From positions 5,456,001-5,520,000 of the forward strand of contig OY759767.1 in assembly GCA_963662705.2 (NCBI GenBank): a stretch of DNA of 64,000 nucleotides, given 5' to 3'. The stretch is from JAPPHA01 sp963662705 (lineage in GTDB: Bacteria; Pseudomonadota; Alphaproteobacteria; Rhodobacterales; Rhodobacteraceae). The notes below the pieces were generated by a model. That model ran no database searches. It saw nothing but the letters and a program-made list of their open reading frames with translations, and was not told the origin of the DNA. The number at the start of each line of letters is the position of its first letter. Within the stretch, counting starts at the first letter, position 1. Of this stretch, positions 9,208 to 17,950 are shown piece by piece. Both the position numbers and the translations under genes were made by a program.

Positions 9208-9794
9208 TTTTCCTTCTTCCTGTCACCGGCGTTGCCGCCATACTGGAGTTCGCCTGACCGTCCGCGGGATGCACGCGGGCCGGTTTCACCGGGCTTCAGC
9301 GCGTTCCGAATGCCGTCGTCTCCCTGGCGCAGGCTCGCACGCGCCACCATGTTGAAGTCGAGCCCGATCGTCCCTTGCGGTATCTCGAAGAGGATCTCGT
9401 TTCCCCGAACGCCCCGGAGAACCCCCCTGAATCTTCGTTGTCCGTCGATCAATTCCGTTGTCTCGATCCTGGCGTCGTAACCGGACCAGGTGTCGAAATC
9501 CCTGAGACGGGTGAGCGGGCGGTCAATTCCCGGGCTGGACACCTCGAGCGTGTATTCTCCTGCCACCGGGTCTTCGACGTCCAGCAGCGTCGATATCGCG
9601 TTCGAGATCCTGGCGCAGTCATTGACGTCGATTCCGCCATTCGGTCGATCCGCCATGACCTGAAGCCTCGTCGCACTTCCGCTCATGAGCCGGATGCGGA
9701 CAAGTTCGAATCCCATGTGTTCCACTGCCGGCGCAACGATTCCGGCGATGCGCCGTTCGGCCGCATTGCTGGCAACCAGTTCAAAATCCGCCAT
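9204..9794 (-). CDS. rimP: Ribosome maturation factor RimP
   Basis: RimP is needed for 30S subunit maturation. With the ATG at 9794 the protein is 196 residues (MADFELVASNAAERR). Family signatures are AVEHMGFELVRIR near residue 24 and EVSSPGIDRPL near 83; the C-terminal part is Sm-like and ends in a basic, charged tail. An upstream in-frame ATG at 9872 exists, but its extra 26 residues would be encoded by the terminator-like hairpin and are unlike the family. No good Shine-Dalgarno precedes 9794, because the hairpin T-run lies 11 bases before it. The gene heads the rimP-nusA-ylxR-infB-hslVU run and overlaps nusA by 4 nt. Confidence 0.93.
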   Translation of the reverse strand: MADFELVASNAAERRIAGIVAPAVEHMGFELVRIRLMSGSATRLQVMADRPNGGIDVNDCARISNAISTLLDVEDPVAGEYTLEVSSPGIDRPLTRLRDFDTWSGYDARIETTELIDGQRRFRGVLRGVRGNEILFEIPQGTIGLDFNMVARASLRQGDDGIRNALKPGETGPRASRGRSGELQYGGNAGDRKKEK

Positions 9795-9804
9795 CGTGCC
9801 CAGA

Positions 9805-9830
9805 CAACAAAAAACGGGCCGCGGCCCGTT
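9805..9830 (-). terminator. Terminator-like hairpin directly before rimP (possible attenuator)
   Basis: On the minus strand an 18-bp perfect palindrome (9830-9813, AACGGGCC then GCGGCCCGTT) is followed at once by TTTTTTGTTG. This is a textbook Rho-independent terminator, folding as a 7-bp stem with a CGCG loop. The T-run ends about 11 bases before the rimP ATG at 9794. It could end transcripts of the upstream gene (stop at 9994) or act as a leader attenuator of the rimP operon. Confidence 0.8.
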
Positions 9831-9993
9831 GGAATCTCTTTCTCTGGAAGTCCGGGTTTGGACGCCGGTCAACCGCTGTTGTTGTCGTTTATCGACTCCC
9901 CGCTTTCACTGTCAAGCCGGAATCGGCTCTCAATCCGGAGGAGTTGGCGGGGTGCAGGGAATGATCTCCGGCCGCTTTTCCCCGGATCGACAG

Positions 9994-10563
9994 TCAGCGG
10001 AACGAATCGTGGTACTCGGGGTTCGGACGCTTGTCGGTCGCTGATGATATCCGGTTCGACATGTTGAAAAAGCCAACTACGGCGGCGATATCCCAGATGT
10101 CGACGTCCGAGAAGCCGGCATCCCGAAGAGCCTGCCGGTCGGCTTCCTCGATCTTGTGGCTCTCGATGGTCACCTTCGCCGCGAAGTCAAGCATTGCACG
10201 CTCCCTCGGGGACAAGGGAGCCACCTTGTAGTTCATGACGAGCATCTCACCGAGCTCGGGATTCCCGGAAAGTTGGCGGACGGCCGCGCCGTGCGCAACG
10301 AGGCAATAGTAACACCGGTTGAGCGACGACACGACGACGGCAATCATTTCCCGTTCCAGCTTGCTCAATCCCGAGTCTGCCAGCATCAGCTGATTGTACA
10401 TACCGGTAAAGCCGTTCAGCTTGTCGATGTCGTGCGCATACGCCTTGAGGACATTCGGAACGAACCCGATCTTCTCGCGGCAGAGATCGAAATACTTCCG
10501 GGTCGCCTCCGGCAACGGATCGACCGCCGGAAGTTCAAGTGCGGTTATGTTGTCTTCTTCCAT
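9994..10563 (-). CDS. AhpD-like peroxidase-related protein
   Basis: A 189-residue protein of the carboxymuconolactone decarboxylase/AhpD fold, of the kind named peroxidase-related enzyme. The redox motif is NRCYYCLVAHGAAV (about residues 82-95): a CxxC followed by a conserved His, with the preceding Glu in LEREMIAV. The role is likely thiol-dependent peroxide or alkylperoxide reduction in the cytoplasm; the substrate is unknown. I start at the ATG at 10563 because GGGAGAAAGG sits just ahead of it; an in-frame TTG at 10581 lies upstream. It follows the GNAT gene by 14 bp on the same strand and probably shares its transcript. Confidence 0.85.
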   Translation of the reverse strand: MEEDNITALELPAVDPLPEATRKYFDLCREKIGFVPNVLKAYAHDIDKLNGFTGMYNQLMLADSGLSKLEREMIAVVVSSLNRCYYCLVAHGAAVRQLSGNPELGEMLVMNYKVAPLSPRERAMLDFAAKVTIESHKIEEADRQALRDAGFSDVDIWDIAAVVGFFNMSNRISSATDKRPNPEYHDSFR

Positions 10564-10577
10564 TGCCTTTCTCCCGT

Positions 10578-11315
10578 TCAACCCGGCCGCATCCGGTAGT
10601 GATAATTTCCTCCCTGGATCATTCCAAGGGAGCGATACAGTTTTCCGGCAGTCACGTTCGCCCTCGTCACGGAAAGGGTCAGGAACCGGGCGGACCGCCG
10701 GCAGGACCAGCCGGCGGCGGCGGCCATCAGTTGCCGCCCCATTCCCTTCTCGCGGAATCGCGGCAGGACGTACAGGGCGTGCACCATCGCGATTCCGTCG
10801 TGAATCGCAACGAATACGGTTCCTGCCGGTTGATCGTCCTTTCGGCCGAGAATCCAGGTCCTGGCACCATTTACGCGCTTCATCACTGCCAGTCGTGACG
10901 GTCCGATTCCACCCTCGGCCCAGATGCGTGCCTGAATTGCCAGGGGCAGATCGCCAAAAACGGCATCAGGTCCGTTGGGTTCCCCGATCGCAAGTTCGCC
11001 CGGATTCCCCGAATAGAAAATCACCGGGTCCACGATTTCGTATCCCCTGTCGCAAAGCGCGTCGTCCAGCCCTGCCTCGCCCTGTCGGACCATGAACAGG
11101 GGCGGTTGCCCCAGCCGGCCCATTTCTTCTTCGGCCGCCCCGATATCCGGCAGGCGCCGGCCATCCGGAACCACGGAGGTTGCTGCCGACGCGCGCTTGC
11201 CCCCACCCCGGCCTTCACGAATAATCCAGCCATCGCGGGTGTACCTGGCCGCTGCCGGCCAGCTGGATTCGAGTGTCCGGAACAACGCTTCGGCCGGAGG
11301 TACGTTTTCCGTCAT
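10578..11315 (-). CDS. GNAT-family N-acetyltransferase
   Basis: A 245-residue protein whose C-terminal third carries the acetyl-CoA site: VHALYVLPRFREKGMGRQLM (motif A, R/QxxGxG/A pattern) and then the motif B-like NVTAGKLYRSLGM. The N-terminal 120 residues are divergent and may form a second, degenerate GNAT-like lobe. The substrate cannot be inferred. Its ATG overlaps the stop of the CinA-type gene in an ATGA (11312-11315), so the two are translationally coupled, and the AhpD-like gene follows by 14 bp. Confidence 0.85.
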   Translation of the reverse strand: MTENVPPAEALFRTLESSWPAAARYTRDGWIIREGRGGGKRASAATSVVPDGRRLPDIGAAEEEMGRLGQPPLFMVRQGEAGLDDALCDRGYEIVDPVIFYSGNPGELAIGEPNGPDAVFGDLPLAIQARIWAEGGIGPSRLAVMKRVNGARTWILGRKDDQPAGTVFVAIHDGIAMVHALYVLPRFREKGMGRQLMAAAAGWSCRRSARFLTLSVTRANVTAGKLYRSLGMIQGGNYHYRMRPG

Positions 11316-12043
11316 TGTTCCCGGGGAACGGCAAGCCTGCGGACCCTGGCACTCGCCTGGCGGACGCTCGCCTGATCGGTTCCGCGAACGACAACGTTGC
11401 TGCCGGGAATTCCGTCCCCGTAGTAGGGATAGGAGCCAATCGATACCTGCGGAAAATCACGTGCAATCTTGCCGAGGTCGTTCGCGATTTCACCTTCCGG
11501 ACGTTCGATCCGGACTGACTTAGCGAGGAGCGGTTGTCCGCCATCAAGACCGGCGAGCAGACCTCCGAGCATGGCCTCGAACACGGCGGGAACGCCTGCC
11601 ATGACGTGAACGTTTTCGATGGAATATCCCGGAGCACCGGAAACCGGGTTCGCGATGAGATCGGCACCATCAGGGATGCGCGCCATGCGGCGCCTCTCGG
11701 GATTGAGATCCTTTCTTCCTCCGGGATACGCTGTAATCAATGCCTGAAGAGCGTCCTCCCGGACGTCAAGCGCAACGCCGAATGCACGTGCAATCGCATC
11801 GCTCGTGATATCATCGTGGGTTGGTCCGATTCCGCCACTTGTAAACACGTGATCGTAGCGACTGCGCAGCTGGTTGACTGCCTCCGAAATGCTCGCCACC
11901 GTATCGGGCACAACGCGAGCTTCGCGGAGGTCGATCCCCACTTCGGACAATCGTCTGGAAAGCACGTGCAGGTTGCTGTCCCGCGTTCTTCCTGACAGGA
12001 TTTCATCGCCGATTACCAGCATCGCGGCAGTCGGATTCGGCAT
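11312..12043 (-). CDS. CinA-type molybdopterin-binding domain protein
   Basis: A 243-residue protein of the MoaB/Mog-like fold found at the N-terminus of CinA (competence/damage-inducible protein A). Signatures are AAMLVIGDEILSGRTRDSN at residues 7-25, FTSGGIGPTHDDITSDAIA near 65, and NPVSGAPGY near 135. The C-terminal nicotinamide-nucleotide amidohydrolase domain of full CinA is absent, as in many short alphaproteobacterial versions. I start at the ATG at 12043 (MPNPTAAML); an upstream in-frame start at 12118 would add residues unlike the family. The molecular role of the short form is not established. It is divergent from sfsA across about 100 bp. Confidence 0.85.
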   Translation of the reverse strand: MPNPTAAMLVIGDEILSGRTRDSNLHVLSRRLSEVGIDLREARVVPDTVASISEAVNQLRSRYDHVFTSGGIGPTHDDITSDAIARAFGVALDVREDALQALITAYPGGRKDLNPERRRMARIPDGADLIANPVSGAPGYSIENVHVMAGVPAVFEAMLGGLLAGLDGGQPLLAKSVRIERPEGEIANDLGKIARDFPQVSIGSYPYYGDGIPGSNVVVRGTDQASVRQASARVRRLAVPREQ

Positions 12044-12146
12044 CGGTTCCACCTCCAGGGCAGTGATAACGCCTCTCCGGCACGGGGCCGTGCCAACCGC
12101 GGGGCACGCGGTTGTCACCCATCGAATCGGTTTCTATGATCACCGG

Positions 12147-12866
12147 ATGAAATTCCAGAGATCACTGATACCTGGTGTTCTCGAGCGCAGGTATAAACGG
12201 TTTCTCGCGGACGTCACCCTCGAAGACGGCACGAGCGTGACCGCGCACTGCCCCAATCCCGGCTCGATGCTTGGACTGGCTGAACCGGGTTCAAGGGTCT
12301 GGCTCGAACCCAATGACGATCCTTGGCGAAAGCTCCGTTTCAGCTGGAAGATCATCGAGCTCGGTGACGGGCAACTCGTTGGCATCGATACATCGTTGCC
12401 GAACCGGTTGATGGCCCATGTGCTCGGGAACCGGAAGCTCCCGGAACTGTCTGCCTACGGTTCCGTCAGGCCCGAAGTCAGATACGGAACTTCGAGCAGG
12501 GTGGATTTTCTGCTGAGCGAACCTGGCCTGCCCGACGCTTATGTCGAAATCAAGAACGTGCATCTTTGCCGCGAACCCGGCCTGGCCGAGTTCCCTGACA
12601 GTGTCACGGCGCGTGGAACCCGCCACCTCGGTGAGTTGTCGGCGGTGGCACGTGAATATCGTTCCGTCATGGTTTACATCGTGCAGCGAATGGACTGCCG
12701 GTGGTTTCGGCTGGCGGCGGATATTGATCCGGCCTACGCCCGGGCCTACGACGCGGCACGAACGGCAGGAGTCGACATGCTCTGCTATGGAACGGACATC
12801 TCGACTCGGGCTATATCGCTCGGCCCGCGCCTGTGGATTGATCCTGAACCACAGTGCAAGGACTGA
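12147..12866 (+). CDS. sfsA: SfsA family protein (sugar fermentation stimulation homologue)
   Basis: A 239-residue protein matching SfsA along its length. The N-terminus (LERRYKRFLADVTLEDG, then TAHCPNPGSMLGL) is an OB-like nucleic-acid-binding segment. The second half has the restriction-nuclease-like core with VDFLLSEPG and the catalytic-type EIKNVHLC, then FPDSVTARGTRHL. It was first described as a regulator of sugar fermentation genes in E. coli; nuclease-like activity is suggested by the fold. The ATG at 12147 is a natural family start. The last codons and the stop lie in a 25-bp tandem duplication. map follows on the same strand. Confidence 0.93.
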   Translation: MKFQRSLIPGVLERRYKRFLADVTLEDGTSVTAHCPNPGSMLGLAEPGSRVWLEPNDDPWRKLRFSWKIIELGDGQLVGIDTSLPNRLMAHVLGNRKLPELSAYGSVRPEVRYGTSSRVDFLLSEPGLPDAYVEIKNVHLCREPGLAEFPDSVTARGTRHLGELSAVAREYRSVMVYIVQRMDCRWFRLAADIDPAYARAYDAARTAGVDMLCYGTDISTRAISLGPRLWIDPEPQCKD

Positions 12867-12888
12867 TCCTGAACCACAGTGCAAGGAC
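12839..12888 (+). repeat. 25-bp perfect tandem duplication over the sfsA stop
   Basis: The 25-bp unit starting TGATCCTGAACC and ending GCAAGGAC occurs twice head to tail (12839-12863 and 12864-12888), and the first six bases TGATCC recur at 12889. The sfsA stop codon (12864-12866) is the first codon of the second copy, so the duplication leaves the protein unchanged and lengthens the sfsA-map spacer. Confidence 0.97.
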
Positions 12889-12928
12889 TGATCCGATTGC
12901 CGAAAACGCTTCAAGTAGGGTGGCCGAG

Positions 12929-13783
12929 GTGAAGGAACCGGGACAACGCGAAACTCCGAGACCGCGAGTCACCCGCTCGGGCATCCCCATACATGTCCCT
13001 GATGATTTCGCGGGCATGCGCAGGGCGGGGCGGTTGGCTGCCGAGGTCCTCGACATGATCGCCGGGCACGTGCGACCCGGAGTACGGACCGATTACCTGG
13101 ACACGCTGTGCAAGAACTTCATGCTGGAACGCGGAGCCGTGCCTGCAACGCTCGGCTACCGCGACTATCCGAAGTCGTCCTGCATCTCGATCAATCACGT
13201 CGTCTGCCACGGAATCCCCTCCGAAAGGCGGCTCCGCAATGGCGACATTCTCAACATCGATGTTACCTGCATCCTCGATGGCTGGCACGGCGACAGTTCA
13301 CGCATGTACATCGCCGGAAAAGCCGGAAGGAAGGCGCTCAGGTTGATCGAGGTCACACATGATTCGCTGATGCTGGGACTCGAGCAGATTCGACCAGGCA
13401 ACACCTTCGGAGACATCGGAGCGGCGATTCAGTCACACGCCGAATCCAACCGATGCTCTGTCGTTCGCGACTTCTGCGGGCACGGCCTCGGGCGGGTCTT
13501 CCACGCACCGCCCAATGTTCTCCATTTCGGCAGGAAAGGCACCGGGGACATTCTCGAAGAAGGAATGTTCTTCACCGTCGAGCCGATGATCAACGCAGGG
13601 CGCCCGCAGACAAAGATCCTGTCCGACGCCTGGACCGCGGTTACGCGCGACCGATCCCTGTCCGCACAGTTCGAACACAGTGTCGGGGTCACCGCCGATG
13701 GATGCGAGATCTTTACCCTCTCGCCAAAGGAACTGTTTTTCCCGACCTGGGCTGACTCCGCCTCAGGGAATTCACGCTCATGA
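12929..13783 (+). CDS. map: Methionine aminopeptidase, type I
   Basis: This enzyme removes the initiator Met from nascent proteins using two metal ions. All five ligands of the pita-bread fold are visible: two Asp in NIDVTCILDGWHGDSSRMY, His in CGHGLGRVFH, Glu in FFTVEPMIN and Glu in AQFEHSVGV. The GTG at 12929 is preferred because AGGG lies about eight bases before it. A GTG at 12920 is an alternative, and the frame stays open back into the sfsA end. At 284 residues it is a little longer than the usual 250-270 because of an N-terminal leader of about 30 residues. The radC gene often found after map is missing. Confidence 0.93.
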   Translation: MKEPGQRETPRPRVTRSGIPIHVPDDFAGMRRAGRLAAEVLDMIAGHVRPGVRTDYLDTLCKNFMLERGAVPATLGYRDYPKSSCISINHVVCHGIPSERRLRNGDILNIDVTCILDGWHGDSSRMYIAGKAGRKALRLIEVTHDSLMLGLEQIRPGNTFGDIGAAIQSHAESNRCSVVRDFCGHGLGRVFHAPPNVLHFGRKGTGDILEEGMFFTVEPMINAGRPQTKILSDAWTAVTRDRSLSAQFEHSVGVTADGCEIFTLSPKELFFPTWADSASGNSRS

Positions 13784-14181
13784 ATCCGAAGACCCTGACG
13801 CACGGAAACGAATTCGGTCTGCCTGGCGGCACGTGCTTTCGGAGACGAGACTCGTTTGCGGAAAACCCGGCATGCTGAACCTGTCCGGCCGGCGTTGAAC
13901 CCAGTGGAGGCGCGTCGAGCGTCTCCGTCATTGCGCTGGCCACCGGGGATCGCTCACGGGAAACCGGGCCGGGCCGACACTGTCCGGTCGACGGCACCGT
14001 ACCTCCTTACCCGGGCCCCGCGACCGCGCCGGCCCGCAGGATTTCATCAAGCCCGTGGAACGGGTGGCCGGATGCGGATGCTGAAACAGTATCCGAAACG
14101 GGATGCCGTCATCTCGCTTTTCGGCCGCTCAACAGGTCTCCGGAATCCGCGGACTCGTCCACCGGATCGGCCGGTATCGCA
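13784..14181. other. Intergenic, no gene seen
   Basis: This spacer lies between map and the desaturase stop (convergent genes). A short frame overlapping the map stop (an ATGA at 13781) ends after about 32 codons and resembles nothing I know. No RadC-like sequence, hairpin with T-run or RNA gene is visible. Confidence 0.45.
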
Positions 14182-15243
14182 TTACTTCGCGCTGATCATG
14201 TCCCCGGGAAGTGGACGCTTGACGAAATAATCGGGGTCGGTCAGCTGCTTGCGAATGGCCGGGATCATCTCCGCATAGCAGGCCCAGACACTGGGATACG
14301 ACGGTGGGCATTGATCCTTTATCGCCTCGTGCATCGCGGGAAGCCGATGAAACGGCACCATCGGAAACATGTGGTGTTCAACGTGGTAGTTCATGTTCAT
14401 GTACAGGAACCGGAAGACCCGGTTGGTGTGGAACGTGCGGCAATTCTGACGGTGATCCATGCAGTCTTCCCTCAGCCCCGCGTGTTGCGTGATGTTGAAG
14501 AACTGCGGAAAAAACCCGCCGTAGAAGCGAGGAGTCACCACCAAGAGGATCGGAAGCCACGACTGCCAGATCACCGCTGCACAGACCGTTGCCACGAAGA
14601 CCATCACATAGGCACGCGAGTTCCATACCACCTTCCAGCGTTCTCCATCGGGAATGAAGTGCGCGCCGTCGCCTTCGATCCGGCCAAATGCATGCTTGAC
14701 GATGTTTCTGATCTGCACCCAACCCGAAACAACAAAAAAGAAGTCGAGAAAGAGCTTGGCCACGTCGGCAGGCGCCATCACCGCAATTTCGGGGTCGCGC
14801 CCAACGTGAAGCGTATCGGTGTGGTGCCGCGTATGGCTCCACCGCCAGTAATAGGTTTCATGAAGCGTCATGAACCCGTTGAGCCAGTAGAGCGCATCGT
14901 TGAGCCATTTGGTCCTGAATGGCGTGCCGTGACTCGCCTCGTGGGCCTGATGATCCGACATCGAGTACATCACCCCGTAGATGAGGAGAAACGGAACAGT
15001 CCACCATGTGCCCCATGTCAGCACCGCGCCGGTACCCGACCCGATCAGCAGAACACCCCAGATGCCAAAGTGAATCGCGGCCTCCCTGTCCGTGCGCCGC
15101 ATCAAGGCCTTCATCTGCTTTCTCGGAATGGTCGCCGAGAACCATTGGTCTTCGACCTCGTCCTCGAACTGGTCGTCCTCGAGCGAGCGAATGTTGTCGG
15201 CATCACCGACGAGTGCATAACTTTTCGTAACCGTCGCAGTCAT
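14182..15243 (-). CDS. Membrane fatty-acid desaturase
   Basis: A 353-residue integral-membrane di-iron desaturase/hydroxylase. The three histidine clusters are present: DHQAHEASH (about residue 98), WSHTRHHTD (about 135) and NYHVEHHMFP (about 290). Hydrophobic segments pair around residues 60-95 and 185-235. The enzyme should insert a double bond into an acyl chain using O2 and an electron donor; regiospecificity cannot be told. The start is the ATG at 15243 (MTATVTKSY), preceded by CAGGAAACAG. An in-frame extension to 15369 is not supported by a ribosome-binding site. The gene stands alone, with about 400 bp downstream and 670 bp upstream free of genes. Confidence 0.9.
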   Translation of the reverse strand: MTATVTKSYALVGDADNIRSLEDDQFEDEVEDQWFSATIPRKQMKALMRRTDREAAIHFGIWGVLLIGSGTGAVLTWGTWWTVPFLLIYGVMYSMSDHQAHEASHGTPFRTKWLNDALYWLNGFMTLHETYYWRWSHTRHHTDTLHVGRDPEIAVMAPADVAKLFLDFFFVVSGWVQIRNIVKHAFGRIEGDGAHFIPDGERWKVVWNSRAYVMVFVATVCAAVIWQSWLPILLVVTPRFYGGFFPQFFNITQHAGLREDCMDHRQNCRTFHTNRVFRFLYMNMNYHVEHHMFPMVPFHRLPAMHEAIKDQCPPSYPSVWACYAEMIPAIRKQLTDPDYFVKRPLPGDMISAK

Positions 15244-15916
15244 AACACTGTTTCCTGAAGCCTGTTGCCAATTCGGGCGCAGCCCGGATTGTGAAATTAT
15301 AGGAAGACGGACAACCTTCGTCAAAAACAACCAGCATCGTGTCACAGTGATCTTGAATGCCTGGCCCATCAGTGCCGAGAATCCAGATGCTCAAGGTTGT
15401 GCCGGGTTATTTCCGACCAACCGGTTTCGGTCGAGATCAAGAACTATCTGTTTCACGGTCAGCTGAGCGACACGGAATCGTCCCTGTATATCAACTTCGG
15501 CGGGAGGCTCGAGGTTGATCCTTGTATCGGCCTTGGTGGAAGGCCAGTTTCTGGCCCCGTTTTGTCGAAACCGGCGTGACAGGAAGGCGGGTCGTAGCAT
15601 TTCAATTCGTTACTGTAAGCCATGCGTCCGGCACACATCATCGACGATCCGGGCGATATCAAACGTTGAACAAGCAGGACAGTCCTTTGAGTGTCCTTTT
15701 GCACTCAACTGAAGCTGACCCCTCGTTGGTCCTCCAAGATAGCACAACAAAAGTGTTGCCTTTTCTTTCGTGAAGCATATGTTTGTTCAGTACTGATGCC
15801 ACCGACTCTGCGGGGTGCTGTAGGTCATCGGTTATTCAAATTGTCCAAGAGATTCACTGGAAAATCAAAGATGTACGGATTTGCTGAACAAATATTTCGG
15901 TTCAAGGGAGTGACCG
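15244..15916. other. Intergenic, possible element scars
   Basis: A 670-bp stretch upstream of the desaturase with several short frames and no recognisable product. It is less GC-rich toward its right end. A segment near 15700-15725, read on the minus strand, contains GAGGGGTCAGCTTCAG, which reminds me of sequence next to some insertion elements. This is not enough to call one. Confidence 0.35.
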
Positions 15917-16104
15917 ATGAACGCAAACCAATTCAAGAGGAGGCTGAAGCGCCAGGGATGCTCGTTCGAGACGCATGGAAAGGAAGCGGCCACCTCACCG
16001 TCCGACGAGGAAACCTAGTTTCGCAATTACCCATGCATGGCTCGAGAAAAGAACTTGGCCGTGGGCTAATCGCCAAGATCAAAGAAGACTTGAAACTGGA
16101 GTGA
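15917..16104 (+). pseudogene. hicA: HicA-type mRNA interferase toxin, frameshifted
   Basis: HicA toxins are about 60-residue dsRBD-like ribonucleases with a conserved His. Here the first 22 codons read MNANQFKRRLKRQGCSFETH, as in the family. One frame over, the rest reads GSGHLTVRRGN, then LPMHGSRKELGRGLIAKIK. The switch falls in GGAAAGGAAGC near 15980-15990. The segment is 188 nt, one base short of a full 62-codon gene, so one deleted base explains it. A GGGAG ribosome-binding site precedes the ATG. As it stands only a short N-terminal peptide would be made, without the catalytic His. hicB follows by 4 nt. Confidence 0.85.
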
Positions 16105-16108
16105 TGCC

Positions 16109-16528
16109 GTGCTGTCCTTTACGATCAATCTCCAGGATGATGACGGCAGGGTTTTGGCGACATCGCCGGATTTTCCGGAACTCACGACCTTCGGCGATGA
16201 CCGGCGCGAAACGCTAGCCCGATCTGTATCAGCTCTTGAGGAAGCCATAGCCGCGCGCATGCACGGCAACCAGGATGTGCCGGATCCTTCGGCGGGCGAT
16301 GTCTGTGTGGCGTTGCCAACGCTCACGGCTGTGAAGGTTATTCTGTATCAGGGAATGCGGGAACAGAAAATCGGCAAGACCGAGTTGGCACGGCGACTTG
16401 GCTGGCACCTTCCACAGGTGGACCGAGCACTGGATGTAGAACATCACTCACGGCTTGACCGGATGGACAAGGCGCTAGGTGCCATCGGGAAGCGGTTGGT
16501 CGTGGAGGCGCGGGAAATCACGGGATAG
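16109..16528 (+). CDS. hicB: HicB-family antitoxin
   Basis: A 139-residue protein starting at a GTG four bases after the hicA stop. The N-terminal half is the partial RNase-H-like fold of HicB (FTINLQDDDGRVLATSPDFP, then ETLARSVSALEEAIAARM). The C-terminal part is a helix-turn-helix (KTELARRLGWHLPQVDRALD) expected to bind the operon promoter. HicB neutralises HicA and represses the pair. Because the toxin is frameshifted, it may now act only as a solitary DNA-binding protein or be a relic. Confidence 0.9.
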   Translation: MLSFTINLQDDDGRVLATSPDFPELTTFGDDRRETLARSVSALEEAIAARMHGNQDVPDPSAGDVCVALPTLTAVKVILYQGMREQKIGKTELARRLGWHLPQVDRALDVEHHSRLDRMDKALGAIGKRLVVEAREITG

Positions 16529-17239
16529 CTGTAGCGACCTGCAGTCATCGGGCAGAGCCCACTTCAATTTCGAAAAGATCAATACGGGATGCGCCGTACC
16601 CGGGACACTTTCCGGACTTCCTGTAGGTGCCCAAAGACAAGTGTCTTTCCGGTTCGAGTGTCATTTGGGCGATCCCGCCTTTTGCACGGTGGTAGCGAGT
16701 TCGCCGATTCTCTCGGCGACCAGCATTCCCTTGAGGACGCGGCGGATTTCGGGCATACGGGAATCAGCGAGATTGGCCAATGTCTTGGAGCATCCGTAAG
16801 CACGGAAGCTCTGATAAACTTCGCAATCGAGTTTGTGGTTGCGCGGATACTTCGGGACCTCCTCGCATTTTTTTTGGGAATCAGCATGTGCTCCCGTGGT
16901 CTACATTCGCATCCGATCCCTCTTCCCGACCGGTTTTCTTGACGAACGCGGGAACGACCGTCCCGATAAAATCCGCGCCCGGGCCACGAGGATAGATTCC
17001 GCCATGCACCCGGTGGTGCCAGCAAATTCCGCAGTCTGCTCCTGGATGATCTCCTCGAGATTGACGGCTGGTATCGCCAGTGCGTTGGAAATGCTCGTCC
17101 GCATCTTTGGGAAGCCACAACCGAACTGTGTTGGCCCTGCCGAATGTAGATCCGTTCTACGTTGCCGCAACTGCAGACCAATCGATCTTGAGACTTTGGT
17201 CCAGGCAGCGGCAGCTTGCCGTCGCTTTGCTGACATGAC
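16529..17239 (-). other. Possible decayed gene, not identified
   Basis: No intact gene is seen in these 710 bases. On the minus strand, protein-like stretches occur in different frames. From about 16900 down to 16672 one frame reads YQSFRAYGCSKTLANLADSR and on to an ordinary stop, while just upstream a second frame contains HGGIYPRGPGADFIGTVVP. This suggests a gene broken by frameshifts, but I recognise no family, and the same DNA gives other open frames. Treat as tentative. Confidence 0.2.
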
Positions 17240-17806
17240 TCATGGCCCCCTTGCATTGTGCTCGACATCTACCCAGTGCTTGTTAACAGGCAACGATCTG
17301 GCCCGTCTTTCGATGTCCTCAAAACGCATCGGCTTGAAGTCCCAGACATCGACACCAACATTGACCGAGTTGCGCGACCCGAGCCAGTTATTGTGGACGT
17401 GTCCGAAAATCTGGAGCGCACCCTGGCGTGCGCGGTTCCAGGTGATCATGGGATAGTGGCAGAGCGTTTGTGCCCGTTTTTTTGGTCCGTCCCGGACCTC
17501 GGCGAGATGCGAAACGCTGTCCCAGGGGAGGTCCAGTGTTTGTTCCAGGTCGTGGTTCCCGATGACCAGGTGTTTTCGCGCGCCGGGGAGTTGGCCGAAT
17601 AGGCTTTCAAGATATGGTGCGTCTTTGGCCTTTGGTCCGAACGCGAAATCACCGACGATCCAGAGATCGTCCATGGATCCAACCCTGGACCACAGGTTCT
17701 CGATCAATACCGTGTCCATGTGACCTGAATCGCGGAACGGCCGGTCACAGAAACGGATGATGTTCTCATGTCCGAAGTGGATGTCTGCCGTGTACCAGTT
17801 CGTCAT
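17240..17806 (-). CDS. Calcineurin-like metallophosphoesterase
   Basis: A 188-residue single-domain phosphoesterase with the metal-binding motifs in order: DIHFGHENI (DxH), VGDFAFG (GD), IGNHD (GNHD), LCHYPM (His) and FGHVHNN (GHxH). Proteins of this short type are often found next to phage- or RNA-related genes. The substrate is unknown; a phosphodiester or phosphomonoester is expected. It is a single gene, about 140 bp downstream of the epimerase stop on the same strand, with a degraded region behind it. Confidence 0.88.
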   Translation of the reverse strand: MTNWYTADIHFGHENIIRFCDRPFRDSGHMDTVLIENLWSRVGSMDDLWIVGDFAFGPKAKDAPYLESLFGQLPGARKHLVIGNHDLEQTLDLPWDSVSHLAEVRDGPKKRAQTLCHYPMITWNRARQGALQIFGHVHNNWLGSRNSVNVGVDVWDFKPMRFEDIERRARSLPVNKHWVDVEHNARGP

Positions 17807-17950
17807 TGTTCTTTTCCTTCAGGCGAGGCACGTGCAGACGGTCTCGGACGGGAACCGGATCGCGATCATCCCGGCGAACGGCGCGAGTTCGCCTGCCATT
17901 TGCGGGCGCTCGTGTTTTACCGGCCCGGGAATGCGGAAGACCCGATTACG

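Noticed and set aside
13784..14181. radC after map
   Set aside because: Position suggested it, but no frame shows RadC-like sequence.
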